This document shows, one piece after another, positions 25,944-34,045 of a stretch of DNA of 63,511 nt. The position numbers and the translations under genes were made by a program. The notes below the pieces were generated by a model. The model saw nothing but the letters and a program-made list of their open reading frames with translations. It searched no databases and was not told the DNA's origin. The number at the start of each line of letters is the position of its first letter. Within the stretch, counting starts at the first letter, position 1. This DNA comes from Clostridiales bacterium (GTDB lineage Bacteria > Bacillota > Clostridia > Lachnospirales > Cellulosilyticaceae): contig DYCF01000027.1 in the NCBI GenBank assembly GCA_019418225.1, forward strand, positions 1 to 63,511, written 5' to 3'.

Positions 25944-27707
25944 ATGTTAACAAGCAATAAAAACGTTCTTAATTGGGTAGAGGAAATGGTAGCCCTAACA
26001 AAACCAGACAAAGTAGTATGGATTGATGGCTCAAAAGAGCAGTTAGATGAAATTAGAAAGCAAAGTGTAGAATCAGGAGAAATGATTAAACTTAATGAAG
26101 AAAAGTTACCTAACTGTTATTTACATCGTACAGAGCCAAATGATGTAGCCAGAGTTGAACATAGAACATTTATTTGTTCTAGAAACAAAGAAGATGCTGG
26201 TCCAACAAATAACTGGGAAGATCCACAAGTTATGTATGCCAAACTTGGCAAAATGTTTGATGGCGTTATGAAAGGCCGCACAATGTATGTTATTCCTTAT
26301 TCGATGGGACCTATTGGCTCAGAGTTTTCTAAAGTAGGTGTAGAACTTACAGACTCTACTTATGTAGTTCTTAACATGGATATTATGACAAGAATGGGAA
26401 AAGATGCTTTCACTCAACTAGGAGAGACATCTAATGACTTCGTAAGAGGGCTCCATTCAAAAGCTGATATCGATGAAGAAAATAGATATATCTGCCACTT
26501 CCCAGAAGATAATACAATCTGGTCAATTAACTCAGCTTATGGTGGTAATGTACTTTTAGGTAAAAAATGTTTTGCACTTAGAATTGCATCTTTCCAAGGT
26601 AAAAATGAAGGATGGATGGCAGAACATATGCTTATCTTAGGTGTGGAAAATCCACAAGGTGAAGTAAAATATATCTGTGCAGCATTCCCATCAGCATGTG
26701 GTAAGACAAATCTTGCAATGCTTATTCCACCAGAAGTATATCAAAAAGCTGGTTACAAAGTATGGTGTGTAGGTGATGATATCTCTTGGCTTAGACAAGG
26801 ACCAGACGGTAGACTTTGGGCAATTAATCCAGAGAATGGTTTCTTTGGTGTAGCACCTGGAACAAACCTAAAATCTAATCCAAATGCACTTCATACAACA
26901 GAAGAAGGTACCATCTTTACAAACGTTGCTTTAAATTTAGATACAAATACAGTTTGGTGGGAAGGACTTGATAAAAATCCTCCAACACATGCACTTGATT
27001 GGATGGGTCAGCCATGGGATCCTACAAAAGATACAAAAGCCGCACATCCAAATAGCCGTTTCACAGCACCAGCTAAAAACTGCCCATGTATCAGTAGTGA
27101 GTTCAATAATCCACAAGGTGTACCAATTTCTGCAATCGTATTTGGTGGACGCCGTGCAAAAACTGCACCACTTGTATATGAATCAAGAAACTGGAATCAT
27201 GGTGTATTCGTAGGTTCAATTATGGCATCTGAAACAACAGCTGCAGCAACAGGTGCAGTAGGTGTAGTAAGACGTGATCCTATGGCAATGCTTCCATTCT
27301 GTGGTTATCATATGGGTGACTATTTCAAACATTGGATTGAAATGGGTAGCAAACTTGGTGATAAAGCACCTAAAATTTTCAACGTTAACTGGTTTAGAAC
27401 AGATGATGAAGGCAATTTCATTTGGCCAGGATTTGGCGATAACTTAAGAGTACTTAGCTGGATTTTAGACCGTTGTGAAAACAAAGTTGAAGCAGTAGAA
27501 ACACCTATTGGATTTGGTCCTAAAGTAGAAGATATCAATATCGAAGGGTTAGATATCGATAAAGATACAGTAGCTAATTTACTTCAAGTAGATAAGGAAT
27601 TATGGAAAGAAGAAGTTGTTGGTATTCATGAGTTCTATGATAAATTCGGAGATAGATTACCAGTAGAACTTAAAGAAGAATTAAATACATTAGAGAATAA
27701 TTTATAA
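25944..27707 (+). CDS. pckG: Phosphoenolpyruvate carboxykinase (GTP)
   Basis: Interconverts oxaloacetate and PEP with GTP/GDP; 587 aa, typical of the GTP class and clearly not the ATP class. The kinase-1a P-loop FPSACGKTN is at about residues 249-257, followed by the metal motif VGDDISWL; further signatures are AINPENGFFGVAPGTN and PHxNSRF (here AHPNSRF), with FGGRRAKTAPLVY. In anaerobes it can work in gluconeogenesis or CO2 fixation to oxaloacetate. Codon use is strongly biased, suggesting high expression. RBS AAAGGAG. A large palindromic element starts 14 nt after the stop codon. Confidence 0.96.
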   Translation: MLTSNKNVLNWVEEMVALTKPDKVVWIDGSKEQLDEIRKQSVESGEMIKLNEEKLPNCYLHRTEPNDVARVEHRTFICSRNKEDAGPTNNWEDPQVMYAKLGKMFDGVMKGRTMYVIPYSMGPIGSEFSKVGVELTDSTYVVLNMDIMTRMGKDAFTQLGETSNDFVRGLHSKADIDEENRYICHFPEDNTIWSINSAYGGNVLLGKKCFALRIASFQGKNEGWMAEHMLILGVENPQGEVKYICAAFPSACGKTNLAMLIPPEVYQKAGYKVWCVGDDISWLRQGPDGRLWAINPENGFFGVAPGTNLKSNPNALHTTEEGTIFTNVALNLDTNTVWWEGLDKNPPTHALDWMGQPWDPTKDTKAAHPNSRFTAPAKNCPCISSEFNNPQGVPISAIVFGGRRAKTAPLVYESRNWNHGVFVGSIMASETTAAATGAVGVVRRDPMAMLPFCGYHMGDYFKHWIEMGSKLGDKAPKIFNVNWFRTDDEGNFIWPGFGDNLRVLSWILDRCENKVEAVETPIGFGPKVEDINIEGLDIDKDTVANLLQVDKELWKEEVVGIHEFYDKFGDRLPVELKEELNTLENNL

Positions 27708-27720
27708 AAGTAAAAGTGAA

Positions 27721-27941
27721 GTAGAAGAAGTAGAAGGGCCGCGAGGCAATCGTCTGCATTCTACCTGCACTCTCCGTATTTTATGTCTCTCTAAGCTTAA
27801 CCTTTCAAGGAACGGCAGAAAACTCGCTATGCTCAAACACTCTGCCTAAAACCCCTTGAAAGGTCTTCGCTAAGAGAGACATTAAAATACTCCGAAGGCA
27901 GGATAGAATACAGGCGATTGTCTCGCTTTTCTTTTTCTACT
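27721..27941 (+). repeat. Large near-palindromic element, copy B
   Basis: Outer arms GCGAGGCAATCG (27741) and CGATTGTCTCGC (to 27926), extended by GTAGAA..AGAAG with CTTTT..TTCTAC, then ATTCTA/TAGAAT, TGTCTCTCTAAGC/GCTAAGAGAGACA and CCTTTCAAGG/CCTTGAAAGG. The centre AACGGCAGAAAACTCGC..CTCAAAC..CTAAAAC and the internal boxes CTCTCC and CTCCGAAGG match copies A and C, though the arms differ. It lies directly behind pckG in the sense orientation. No separate terminator for pckG is seen, so the structure may also end or protect that transcript; this is inference. Confidence 0.85.
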
Positions 27942-28068
27942 TTTATTTTTAAAGGAGTGGAGGGAGTAGTGAAGCTAGGTGAAGAGTGGAGATTTTGGGA
28001 GTAGCAGTGGATGATGAAGTGAAAAAAGTTATGTGAATGTGTAAATGAGAGATGAAAAAGAAATTTGA

Positions 28069-28125
28069 TTAAGTATTGACTTAATTAAAAATGGGAGTAT
28101 AATCTAATTAAGTAATTACTTAATT
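28069..28125 (+). promoter_or_regulatory. ArsR-type promoter with two operators
   Basis: TTGACT (28076), a 16-nt spacer and TATAAT (28098) form a strong promoter. A dyad TTAAGT-N4-ACTTAA (28069-28084) overlaps the -35, and a perfect 20-bp palindrome AATTAAGTAATTACTTAATT (28106-28125) covers the transcription start. Both share the half-site TTAAGT, so an ArsR-family repressor, probably the next gene product, would block RNA polymerase at both places. Confidence 0.85.
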
Positions 28126-28139
28126 GGATGAGGGATAGT

Positions 28140-28475
28140 ATGGAACTAACGTTAGTGTTAAAGGCAATATCGGATGAGACACGAATGAAGATTATTAAAT
28201 TTCTTCTGGGTCATGATTATTGTGTGAGGGGACTTGCTAGAAGGCTAGGGCTGAGTGAGAGTGCTGTATCACAGCATGTGAAGGTACTTAAGGAGGCCGG
28301 CATTTTAGTAGGTGAAAAAAGAGGGTACTTTGTACATTATGAAGTCAATAAGGAAGTGCTCTTAGAGGCAGCAAGGCAGTTGGAAGCACTTGCAGGTGAA
28401 GAAACTTTATCTTGTGTGGCAGCTCATGAAAGTGGATGCCAGAAAGAGCGTTGTCAGTGTCAGTTTAGGAAATAA
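28140..28475 (+). CDS. ArsR family metal-responsive repressor
   Basis: A 111-aa winged-helix regulator. The recognition region SESAVSQHVKVLKEAGILVG (residues 39-58) and the wing KRGYFVHYEV are typical. Cys28 sits where ArsR/SmtB proteins often have metal ligands, and the C-terminal tail has four more cysteines (92, 100, 105, 107) plus a histidine, so metal or metalloid sensing is likely; which ion is unknown. ATG at 28140 was preferred over 28128 because GAGGG lies just upstream. It is autoregulated, to judge from the dyads in its promoter, and shares an operon with a NifX-like protein. Confidence 0.9.
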   Translation: MELTLVLKAISDETRMKIIKFLLGHDYCVRGLARRLGLSESAVSQHVKVLKEAGILVGEKRGYFVHYEVNKEVLLEAARQLEALAGEETLSCVAAHESGCQKERCQCQFRK

Positions 28476-28510
28476 AATAACTAATATAAAAGCTTTAGGA
28501 GGCGTAAAGT

Positions 28511-28894
28511 ATGATTCTTGCAGTAACTTATGAAAATGGAAATGTTTTTGGTCATTTTGGACATACAGAGCAGTTTAAGGTATATGAGATTGAAGGCGGA
28601 AATGTTGTTTCACAAAAGGTAGTGGATACTAATGGTAGTGGACATGGCGCTTTAGCAGGATTTCTTAAAGATTTAAATGTAGATACTTTAATTTGTGGCG
28701 GCATTGGTGGCGGTGCTAAAAATGCTTTAGCTGAAGCAAATATTAAAGTATATCCAGGGGCACAAGGAAATGCCGATGCACAGGTTACAGCTTTTATTAA
28801 AGGTGAATTAAATTATGACCCAAATACAAAGTGTAGCCATCATGACCATGAACATGGCGAAGGTCATACTTGCGGAGAACATGGTTGCAAATAA
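28511..28894 (+). CDS. NifX/NifB-family (dinitrogenase iron-molybdenum cofactor) protein with His/Cys tail
   Basis: A 127-aa protein. Residues 1-105 form the NifX-like alpha/beta domain (GHFGHTEQFKVYEI, CGGIGGGAKNALAEA, YPGAQGNADAQV). Residues 107-127 are a tail with five His in a row of Glu/Asp spacing and three Cys (CSHHDHEHGEGH, then CGEHGC), a probable metal-binding site. Such stand-alone proteins occur in non-nitrogen-fixing anaerobes and may carry iron-sulphur or metal cofactors. It follows the ArsR gene by 35 nt with AGGAGG, and a strong terminator ends the operon. Confidence 0.88.
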   Translation: MILAVTYENGNVFGHFGHTEQFKVYEIEGGNVVSQKVVDTNGSGHGALAGFLKDLNVDTLICGGIGGGAKNALAEANIKVYPGAQGNADAQVTAFIKGELNYDPNTKCSHHDHEHGEGHTCGEHGCK

Positions 28895-28920
28895 CCATAG
28901 TTAGGCAAATTTATGAAATA

Positions 28921-28977
28921 TAAAAGAAGGAGAGTATAGGAAGGAATCATAAGACTTCCTATACTCTCCTTCTTTTA
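28921..28977. terminator. Strong bidirectional terminator
   Basis: Two perfect 23-nt arms (AAAGAAGGAGAGTATAGGAAG and its complement) around an 11-nt loop, with A- and T-rich ends. Confidence 0.93.
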
Positions 28978-29091
28978 TATCTAACGATAGATTTTATCTC
29001 TATAAATTTTAGTTATTTAGTGTGTACGGCTATAGTGCATATTCTACATAATGTAAATTGTAAAAAAGCCATTTATAGGGGATTTATGCGA

Positions 29092-29120
29092 TTGACGATT
29101 TTGGGGAGGAGATGTAGAAT
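29092..29120 (+). promoter_or_regulatory. Promoter of lrgAB
   Basis: TTGACG, 17 nt, TAGAAT, ending 43 nt before the lrgA ATG. Confidence 0.6.
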
Positions 29121-29163
29121 TTTTTAGTAAGAAGAAATGGATGATTAATAAGGAGTGAAGAAA

Positions 29164-29532
29164 ATGAAAATCATAGTACAAATTGCCATTGTATTTGCTA
29201 TATGTCTACTCGGACAAGTAGTTGTTAGTGTATTGCCATTTCCTTTTCCAGCTAGCGTAATGGGGATGATTATATTATTTTTACTCTTGTTATTTAAGGT
29301 GTTGAAGACGGAACATATTCAGGCTAAGACTAACTTCTTGCTTCAGAATATGGCATTTTTCTTTATACCTTCTGGCGTAGCTATTATGGAGAATTATGAT
29401 TTACTAAAGGGAAGTGTCCTTAAAATTTTTTTAGTATGTATTATTACAATGATTTTAACTTTTGCAGCCACAGCGTATACAGTAACTTTTGTGATAAGAT
29501 GGCAAAATAGTAGGAGGAAGACAAATGAGTGA
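29164..29532 (+). CDS. lrgA: LrgA/CidA family holin-like protein
   Basis: A 122-aa membrane protein with four helices, the smaller half of the LrgAB system that affects murein hydrolase activity, lysis and possibly pyruvate transport. The conserved LPFPFPASVMGMIILFLLL and FFFIPSGVAIME segments are visible at about residues 23-41 and 67-78. ATG at 29164 was chosen because AAGGAG lies 8 nt upstream; GTG at 29155 would overlap that RBS. It overlaps lrgB by 8 nt, so the two are translationally coupled. Confidence 0.9.
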   Translation: MKIIVQIAIVFAICLLGQVVVSVLPFPFPASVMGMIILFLLLLFKVLKTEHIQAKTNFLLQNMAFFFIPSGVAIMENYDLLKGSVLKIFLVCIITMILTFAATAYTVTFVIRWQNSRRKTNE

Positions 29533-30205
29533 AATCACAGCTAGTCCATATTTTGGAATTATTATATCTATATTTGCTTTTGAATTAGGAATTGTGATTA
29601 ACAAGAAATTAAAGACACCTATTGCAAATCCACTGCTTATAGCTATTTTATTAATTATTGCAGTGCTTCAAGTATGCCGAATTCCTATAGAAAACTATAA
29701 TATGGGAGGCGAGATTATTACCATGTTTTTAGCACCTGCTACAGCGGCACTGGGTATTTCTATTTATAGTCAATTGGAAATACTTAAGAAAAATTGGCTT
29801 CCTATTGTTATAGGAACAGCAGTAGGAGCAGCAGTATCTATGTTGAGTGTATTTATACTTTGTAAGTTATTTAAGTTAGATGAAACTTTGACAGCTTCAT
29901 TATTACCTAAGTCAGTTACAACGCCAATTGCTATAGAAGTTTCTTCTCAATTAGGAGGGCTTATACCTGTTACAGTAGCAGCTGTTATTATTACAGGAAT
30001 TGCAGGCGCTATATTGGCACCTGTTATGATAAAAGTATTTCGTATTAAAGAACCTATTGCAGCTGGCGTAGCGATTGGTGCATGTAGCCATGCCATGGGA
30101 ACAACTAAGGCATTAGAGTTAGGACAAATACAAGGGGCAATGAGTGGGATTTCTATAGGGATTACTGGAGTCATGACAGTAATCTATGCATTATTTTTAA
30201 CTTAA
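29525..30205 (+). CDS. lrgB: LrgB family protein
   Basis: A 226-aa membrane protein with about seven helices. The NPLLIAI and FLAPATAALGISIYSQ segments, LLPKSVTTPIAIEVS, and GVAIGACSHAMGTTKALELG are strongly conserved in LrgB/CidB. It works with the overlapping lrgA product in the cytoplasmic membrane. The RBS AGGAGG lies inside the end of lrgA. In many Firmicutes the pair is controlled by a LytTR regulator (LytR); here no such gene is adjacent. Confidence 0.93.
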   Translation: MSEITASPYFGIIISIFAFELGIVINKKLKTPIANPLLIAILLIIAVLQVCRIPIENYNMGGEIITMFLAPATAALGISIYSQLEILKKNWLPIVIGTAVGAAVSMLSVFILCKLFKLDETLTASLLPKSVTTPIAIEVSSQLGGLIPVTVAAVIITGIAGAILAPVMIKVFRIKEPIAAGVAIGACSHAMGTTKALELGQIQGAMSGISIGITGVMTVIYALFLT

Positions 30206-30241
30206 GGGGTAAAAGGATAAATTTATATAATGTTAAGGGAG

Positions 30242-30300
30242 AAAAGGACTATTTAAGCAGTTTAATGAGAGGACAAACTGTTTAGATAGTCTTTTTTTTA
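30242..30300 (+). terminator. Intrinsic terminator
   Basis: AAAAGGACTAT..AAGCAGTTT and AAACTG..ATAGTCTTTTTT form an imperfect long stem with a T-run; it ends lrgAB. Confidence 0.85.
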
Positions 30301-30403
30301 ATAGAAGTCTAAAAAATGCATTAAATTGGTAACTATAACGTATACTAAAACTATATCAAATAGAGAATGAGAAAATATTAACAAAAAGAAAGAGGTGTTT
30401 CAC

Positions 30404-30712
30404 ATGAATACAGTAACAATTGCATGTCTTCCGGCCTCACAAACGGATGGTGAACGTGTTAGTTTTAACTTTTCTACCGTACAGCTTCCCAAGGAAAAAT
30501 ATTTAGTTTGGCACGTTATAAGTCAAATTGAGGAAGATAAAAACATTCATTTTAAGGTAAAGCAAGAGGGCAGTAATGGCGATCATCCTATAATATTTGA
30601 GGATATACATGATGGTTTTATGATGCCCTATGAAGCAATGAGAAATCTATATATTGCAAGTCCTAAAAATGTAACAGGACATTTTATGGTAGAGGTAGAA
30701 GCAAAATCATAA
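30404..30712 (+). CDS. Hypothetical protein, 102 aa
   Basis: Not recognised. A small, probably all-beta soluble protein: alternating hydrophobic residues in VTIACLP, RVSFNFSTVQLP, YLVWHVISQIE, HFKVKQEG and HFMVEVEAK suggest a beta-sandwich. No signal peptide or membrane helix. ATG at 30404 was chosen over GTG at 30395 because AGAGGTG lies 6 nt upstream. It has its own terminator and begins a block of four poorly characterised genes. Confidence 0.7.
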   Translation: MNTVTIACLPASQTDGERVSFNFSTVQLPKEKYLVWHVISQIEEDKNIHFKVKQEGSNGDHPIIFEDIHDGFMMPYEAMRNLYIASPKNVTGHFMVEVEAKS

Positions 30713-30725
30713 GGTAATCGTAAAA

Positions 30726-30780
30726 AGGCTAAAGGCTAAAGGCTAAAGGTGGTATCACTTTTAGTTCTTTAGCTTTTTTT
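30726..30780 (+). terminator. Terminator with triplicated 7-mer
   Basis: Three tandem GGCTAAA copies at 30727-30747; the last copies pair with AGTTCTTTAGC before a run of seven T. The triplication lets alternative stem registers form. Confidence 0.8.
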
Positions 30781-30875
30781 GTTCAAATCAAATGCTAATA
30801 AAGTCGGAAATGTGCTAAAATAAAGACAAATAAAATAGGATATATTATAAATTTTATAAGCAGGAGGAAGATTGA

Positions 30876-31628
30876 GTGAGTAGAGCATGTATAAATTGTG
30901 GAGAGGCGCTAGCAGATGAGGATAAGTATTGTCCTTTATGCGGGACATTTAATCCACTCCAGGAAATGAAAGCTACAAATCAATATAATGGGGGGCCATA
31001 TCAAGAAGCACAGTATGATCCCTTTAAGGCAGGAATGGTTCATCAAGCAATTAAGGAAAAGAAGTCACATAATAAGGCGTGGATAATTTTAACATTGGGT
31101 GTTATTGCTATAATGGCTTTTTATCGCATAAATGAAAGAAAGATAGAAATTAAGAGGGCGAATGTCCCACCAGCACAAATTAATCTAGTAACAGGTGAGG
31201 TAGGAAAAATCATAGAAACTGAAGATTTTGATTTTATAATAAAAGAGGCTGTAGACATTCAGAATGAAAGTATAAATAATATATTACCAGAAGGTAAGAA
31301 AATTGTAGTGGTTAAGGCCAGTGCAGATAATTTAAAGGATAGTAAAATCTTTGAGGAAAGTCCTGATATTTATGGGATATACGATGGGGATCATTATGTA
31401 GAACCACTTTCTGATTATGAGGTAACAGATATACTAGAGAAGATTGGCTATAAAATGTTTTATTTAAGAGATCTTAAATATGATGGGAACACTTCAGGGT
31501 ACTTAATGTATGTAGTAAATGAAGATGTAGCGGAAATAACACTCGCATATTCAGAGCTAAATATAAGTTCAACAAGAGGAAATACAATAGGTAAGACATA
31601 TGAAGTGACAGTACCTATTGGGGACTAA
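30876..31628 (+). CDS. Zinc-ribbon membrane protein, 250 aa
   Basis: Starts with a cytoplasmic zinc ribbon (Cys5, Cys8, Cys19, Cys22; CINCGEALADEDKYCPLCG), followed by a low-complexity linker, one membrane helix at about residues 66-84 (AWIILTLGVIAIMAFY) and an extracellular domain of about 165 residues rich in beta strands. This is a common architecture in Firmicutes with no fixed function. It starts at GTG with AGGAGG. The next gene, 19 nt downstream, encodes a second single-pass protein with an extracellular beta domain, so the two may interact. Confidence 0.82.
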   Translation: MSRACINCGEALADEDKYCPLCGTFNPLQEMKATNQYNGGPYQEAQYDPFKAGMVHQAIKEKKSHNKAWIILTLGVIAIMAFYRINERKIEIKRANVPPAQINLVTGEVGKIIETEDFDFIIKEAVDIQNESINNILPEGKKIVVVKASADNLKDSKIFEESPDIYGIYDGDHYVEPLSDYEVTDILEKIGYKMFYLRDLKYDGNTSGYLMYVVNEDVAEITLAYSELNISSTRGNTIGKTYEVTVPIGD

Positions 31629-31647
31629 TCAGAAAGGAGATACATAG

Positions 31648-32196
31648 ATGAACGATAATGGGATAGGAATGGTTTTAAAACTGTTAGGGAAAATTACACT
31701 TTTTATTATAGTCATTGCAATGAGTGATGTTATTATGGAAGATATCATTGATAACAATCGATATCAGTCTATTGATAGAACATATGAGATGCGTGAAACT
31801 GTGACAGGTACTAAGTATACTGTAGTTGTAAAAAAAGCTGAGCCTTTTACAGGAGATGCCTCAATTTATAAAGTAAAAAGAGATCAAAAACTTATGGATA
31901 TAGAGATTGAGTTGACTAATAATCAGGCATTGGCAGAATATATGGATGAAGGTGGTTATTTCTTTAGATTTAATACTATAGATGGTGCTGAGTGTACATA
32001 TTATGGTAAAGGGGAGCAAGAAGTTGATAATAGAGAGGCAGAAACATTAACTGATGAAATTTATTTACCAGCAGGACGCACAAAAACAATTCATTATGTA
32101 GTAGGGGTACCAGATATTGCAGAGCGTATAGAAGTTGAATATAGTGAATACACACCAACGGGCAGTATATATAATACTATTTTAGTAGACTTATAG
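31648..32196 (+). CDS. Membrane-anchored DUF4352-like (Ig-like) protein
   Basis: A 182-aa protein with one N-terminal membrane helix (about residues 10-28) and an extracellular beta domain. The pattern TGTKYTVVVKKAEPF, then LMDIEIELTNN, then LPAGRTKTIHYVVGVPDIAERIEVEY resembles DUF4352/DUF5067 immunoglobulin-like domains, where a conserved pG..t....VP motif precedes the last strands. Assignment is by eye. RBS GAAAGGAG. It follows the zinc-ribbon membrane protein and may be its partner. Confidence 0.75.
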   Translation: MNDNGIGMVLKLLGKITLFIIVIAMSDVIMEDIIDNNRYQSIDRTYEMRETVTGTKYTVVVKKAEPFTGDASIYKVKRDQKLMDIEIELTNNQALAEYMDEGGYFFRFNTIDGAECTYYGKGEQEVDNREAETLTDEIYLPAGRTKTIHYVVGVPDIAERIEVEYSEYTPTGSIYNTILVDL

Positions 32197-32305
32197 GAGG
32201 CAAAGATGAAGCATATTGTCTGCTTTTATACTATACAAAAATAATATAGACTTTTAACCTAGAGATAGGTTAGTATACAATAAAGAAACAAAGGAGGAGC
32301 TAGGG

Positions 32306-33553
32306 GTGGAAATATTAACAATACTTAATGCCTACTTAGAAAAACAAAAAACTTTTGCTTATGCTATAGAAGAACATCCACTGGGGAGATGCGAAGTAAA
32401 TATAAAAAAAATCTATATTCAACTTTTAAAATTAGTTTTAAGTGATAGTAAGGCAGTAAATGAAAAACAACTTGATTTTCTAGAGCGACTAATAAAAGGC
32501 ATTGATTTAGATGATGAGATAAAGTTAGAAATTACTTTAGAGGAAGCAGATAAGAAATTTATAGAAGTTTTAGGCGAATGCTTTTTTAAGTATTTTAAGG
32601 GCAGTATTTTAAAATACAATTTTATATTAGATACAATCTTAATATTGATGCAGGCAAGTAAGGAACAAAAGGCATTTATACGTTTAATCTGTGAAACTTT
32701 AGGACTTCAAGAGGGGGAAGTTAGATTCTTAATGAATCTTGCAACTTGTATTTTAGAAGAAGATAGTATGAGTTATATGCAAATTATAGAGCGCGTTCCT
32801 AAAGGGATAAAGATGCAGAACTTTGTCGGTTATGTAAAACCTTTTTTAATAGGTAGACTAATAGATAATGATGAATTGGTGATGTATTATGGGAATGAAA
32901 GAAAAAATCTATATGAAAAGCCTAGCTTTAATGAGATTTTTAAAAGTGAAGAAATGTCATTAGAACGCTGGGTATTTAAGCAAGATGTTTTAGTTTTTGA
33001 GAATTGGGCAATTGATTTAACGCATAAGAAGTGGCAGTTTAGAAATAACCAGAAGGTAATTTTTAGAGGCTGTGAAATTATAGGAGATGATACGCCGATA
33101 TGTTTTGACGGGGTAAGCGAGATTATAATAGAAGACTGCACTTTTACATATTTTAATAATCGTGTGTTTCTAATTAATGATTGTCTAAGTTTAAATATTA
33201 AGGAAAGCCTTTTTAAAGAATGTGTTTATCTATATGATGTCTATCAAAATAGTAATGGATGTATTTATTTCATTGCAGATAAGGGAACAACGCTTGCTAG
33301 TGGGGAACGTGAAATTAGGGTAGAAGATAGTAAATTTATAGATTGCAGTGTATGGAATAAAGAGGGACATTATTATAGTGATTATAGTCTAGGGTATAGT
33401 ATGAGTATCCCTCAAAAGATAATAGGTTGTGACTTTAAAAACTGTTTATCGTATATGGGCATGCCTAAAAGGCTTTGTAATGGAGGCAGTGTGTTATTTA
33501 ATCAGGTAGAAGCAGAGCGATGTAATTTAGCTGCAAGTCACCCTATAAATTAA
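32306..33553 (+). CDS. TerB-like/beta-helix-like protein of unknown function
   Basis: A 415-aa soluble protein in two parts. The N-terminal about 170 residues are helical; YIQLLKLVLSDSKAVNEKQL recalls a TerB-type helical bundle. Residues about 230-400 have short repeated beta turns (FRGCEIIG, IIIEDCTF, LNIKESLFKECVY, IRVEDSKFIDCSV, KIIGCDFKNC) spaced about 20-25 residues, with Cys or Phe stacking, as in a right-handed parallel beta-helix. It starts at GTG with AGGAGG upstream. The combination is unusual; both domain calls are inferences from pattern. Confidence 0.72.
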   Translation: MEILTILNAYLEKQKTFAYAIEEHPLGRCEVNIKKIYIQLLKLVLSDSKAVNEKQLDFLERLIKGIDLDDEIKLEITLEEADKKFIEVLGECFFKYFKGSILKYNFILDTILILMQASKEQKAFIRLICETLGLQEGEVRFLMNLATCILEEDSMSYMQIIERVPKGIKMQNFVGYVKPFLIGRLIDNDELVMYYGNERKNLYEKPSFNEIFKSEEMSLERWVFKQDVLVFENWAIDLTHKKWQFRNNQKVIFRGCEIIGDDTPICFDGVSEIIIEDCTFTYFNNRVFLINDCLSLNIKESLFKECVYLYDVYQNSNGCIYFIADKGTTLASGEREIRVEDSKFIDCSVWNKEGHYYSDYSLGYSMSIPQKIIGCDFKNCLSYMGMPKRLCNGGSVLFNQVEAERCNLAASHPIN

Positions 33554-33601
33554 TGAATGAGAATATAAAAACTTTAAGTTAAGATTAATAGATTAATAAG
33601 A

Positions 33602-33644
33602 CCAGGGAAGTACTTAGAATAAAAGTGTTTCTCTGGCTTTTTTT
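33602..33644 (+). terminator. Probable intrinsic terminator
   Basis: CCAGGGAAGTAC and GTGTTTCTCTGG pair imperfectly and are followed by a T-run. Confidence 0.75.
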
Positions 33645-33679
33645 GTATGCTTAAAAAAGTGCATATAAAAAAATAGGTG

Positions 33680-33735
33680 TTGACAAACTAGAGTTAGTTG
33701 ATTAAGATGTGAAATATAGCACCCCCCAGGAGGGG
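33680..33735 (+). promoter_or_regulatory. csoR promoter and CsoR operator
   Basis: TTGACA (33680), 17-nt spacer, TAAGAT (33703). About 14 nt further, a G/C-rich dyad CCCC-N6-GGGG (33722-33735) stands out from the AT-rich surroundings; such C-tract/G-tract dyads are the known binding sites of CsoR-type repressors. It lies where the transcript begins, between promoter and RBS. Confidence 0.8.
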
Positions 33736-33750
33736 AGAGGAGGTACAAGC

Positions 33751-34020
33751 GTGAACGAAGAAAAGAAAAAAGCAATGCAATCCCTAAAAACAGCTAAAGG
33801 GCAAATTGAAGGGATTATTAGAATGATAGAAGAAGAGCGTTACTGCGTAGATATTTCAAATCAGATTTTAGCAGCACAATCTTTATTAAAGCGTGCAAAC
33901 TTACTTATTTTAGAACAACATATGAATCATTGTGTGAAAGAGGCTTGTGAAAATAAGGATCATGCTGAAGAAAAAATTGATGAGATTATTCGTATATTAG
34001 AAAAGGTAATGACAAAATAA
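33751..34020 (+). CDS. csoR: Copper-sensing repressor CsoR
   Basis: An 89-aa all-helical repressor of the CsoR/RcnR family. The Cu(I) ligands Cys32, His57 and Cys61 have exactly the spacing of the known C-H-C triad (25 and 4 residues). KGQIEGIIRMIEEERYC is the conserved first part. GTG at 33751 was taken because GAGAGGAGGT precedes it and because the upstream in-frame codons lie over the promoter and operator. It is the first gene of csoR-copA-copZ and should repress it until Cu(I) binds. Confidence 0.92.
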   Translation: MNEEKKKAMQSLKTAKGQIEGIIRMIEEERYCVDISNQILAAQSLLKRANLLILEQHMNHCVKEACENKDHAEEKIDEIIRILEKVMTK

Positions 34021-34045
34021 AAGAGGAGTTAGAAGGAGAATCTAT

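Noticed and set aside
30727..30747. Three tandem GGCTAAA units as a CRISPR-like or functional tandem repeat
   Set aside because: The units are only 7 nt without spacers and are part of a terminator stem.
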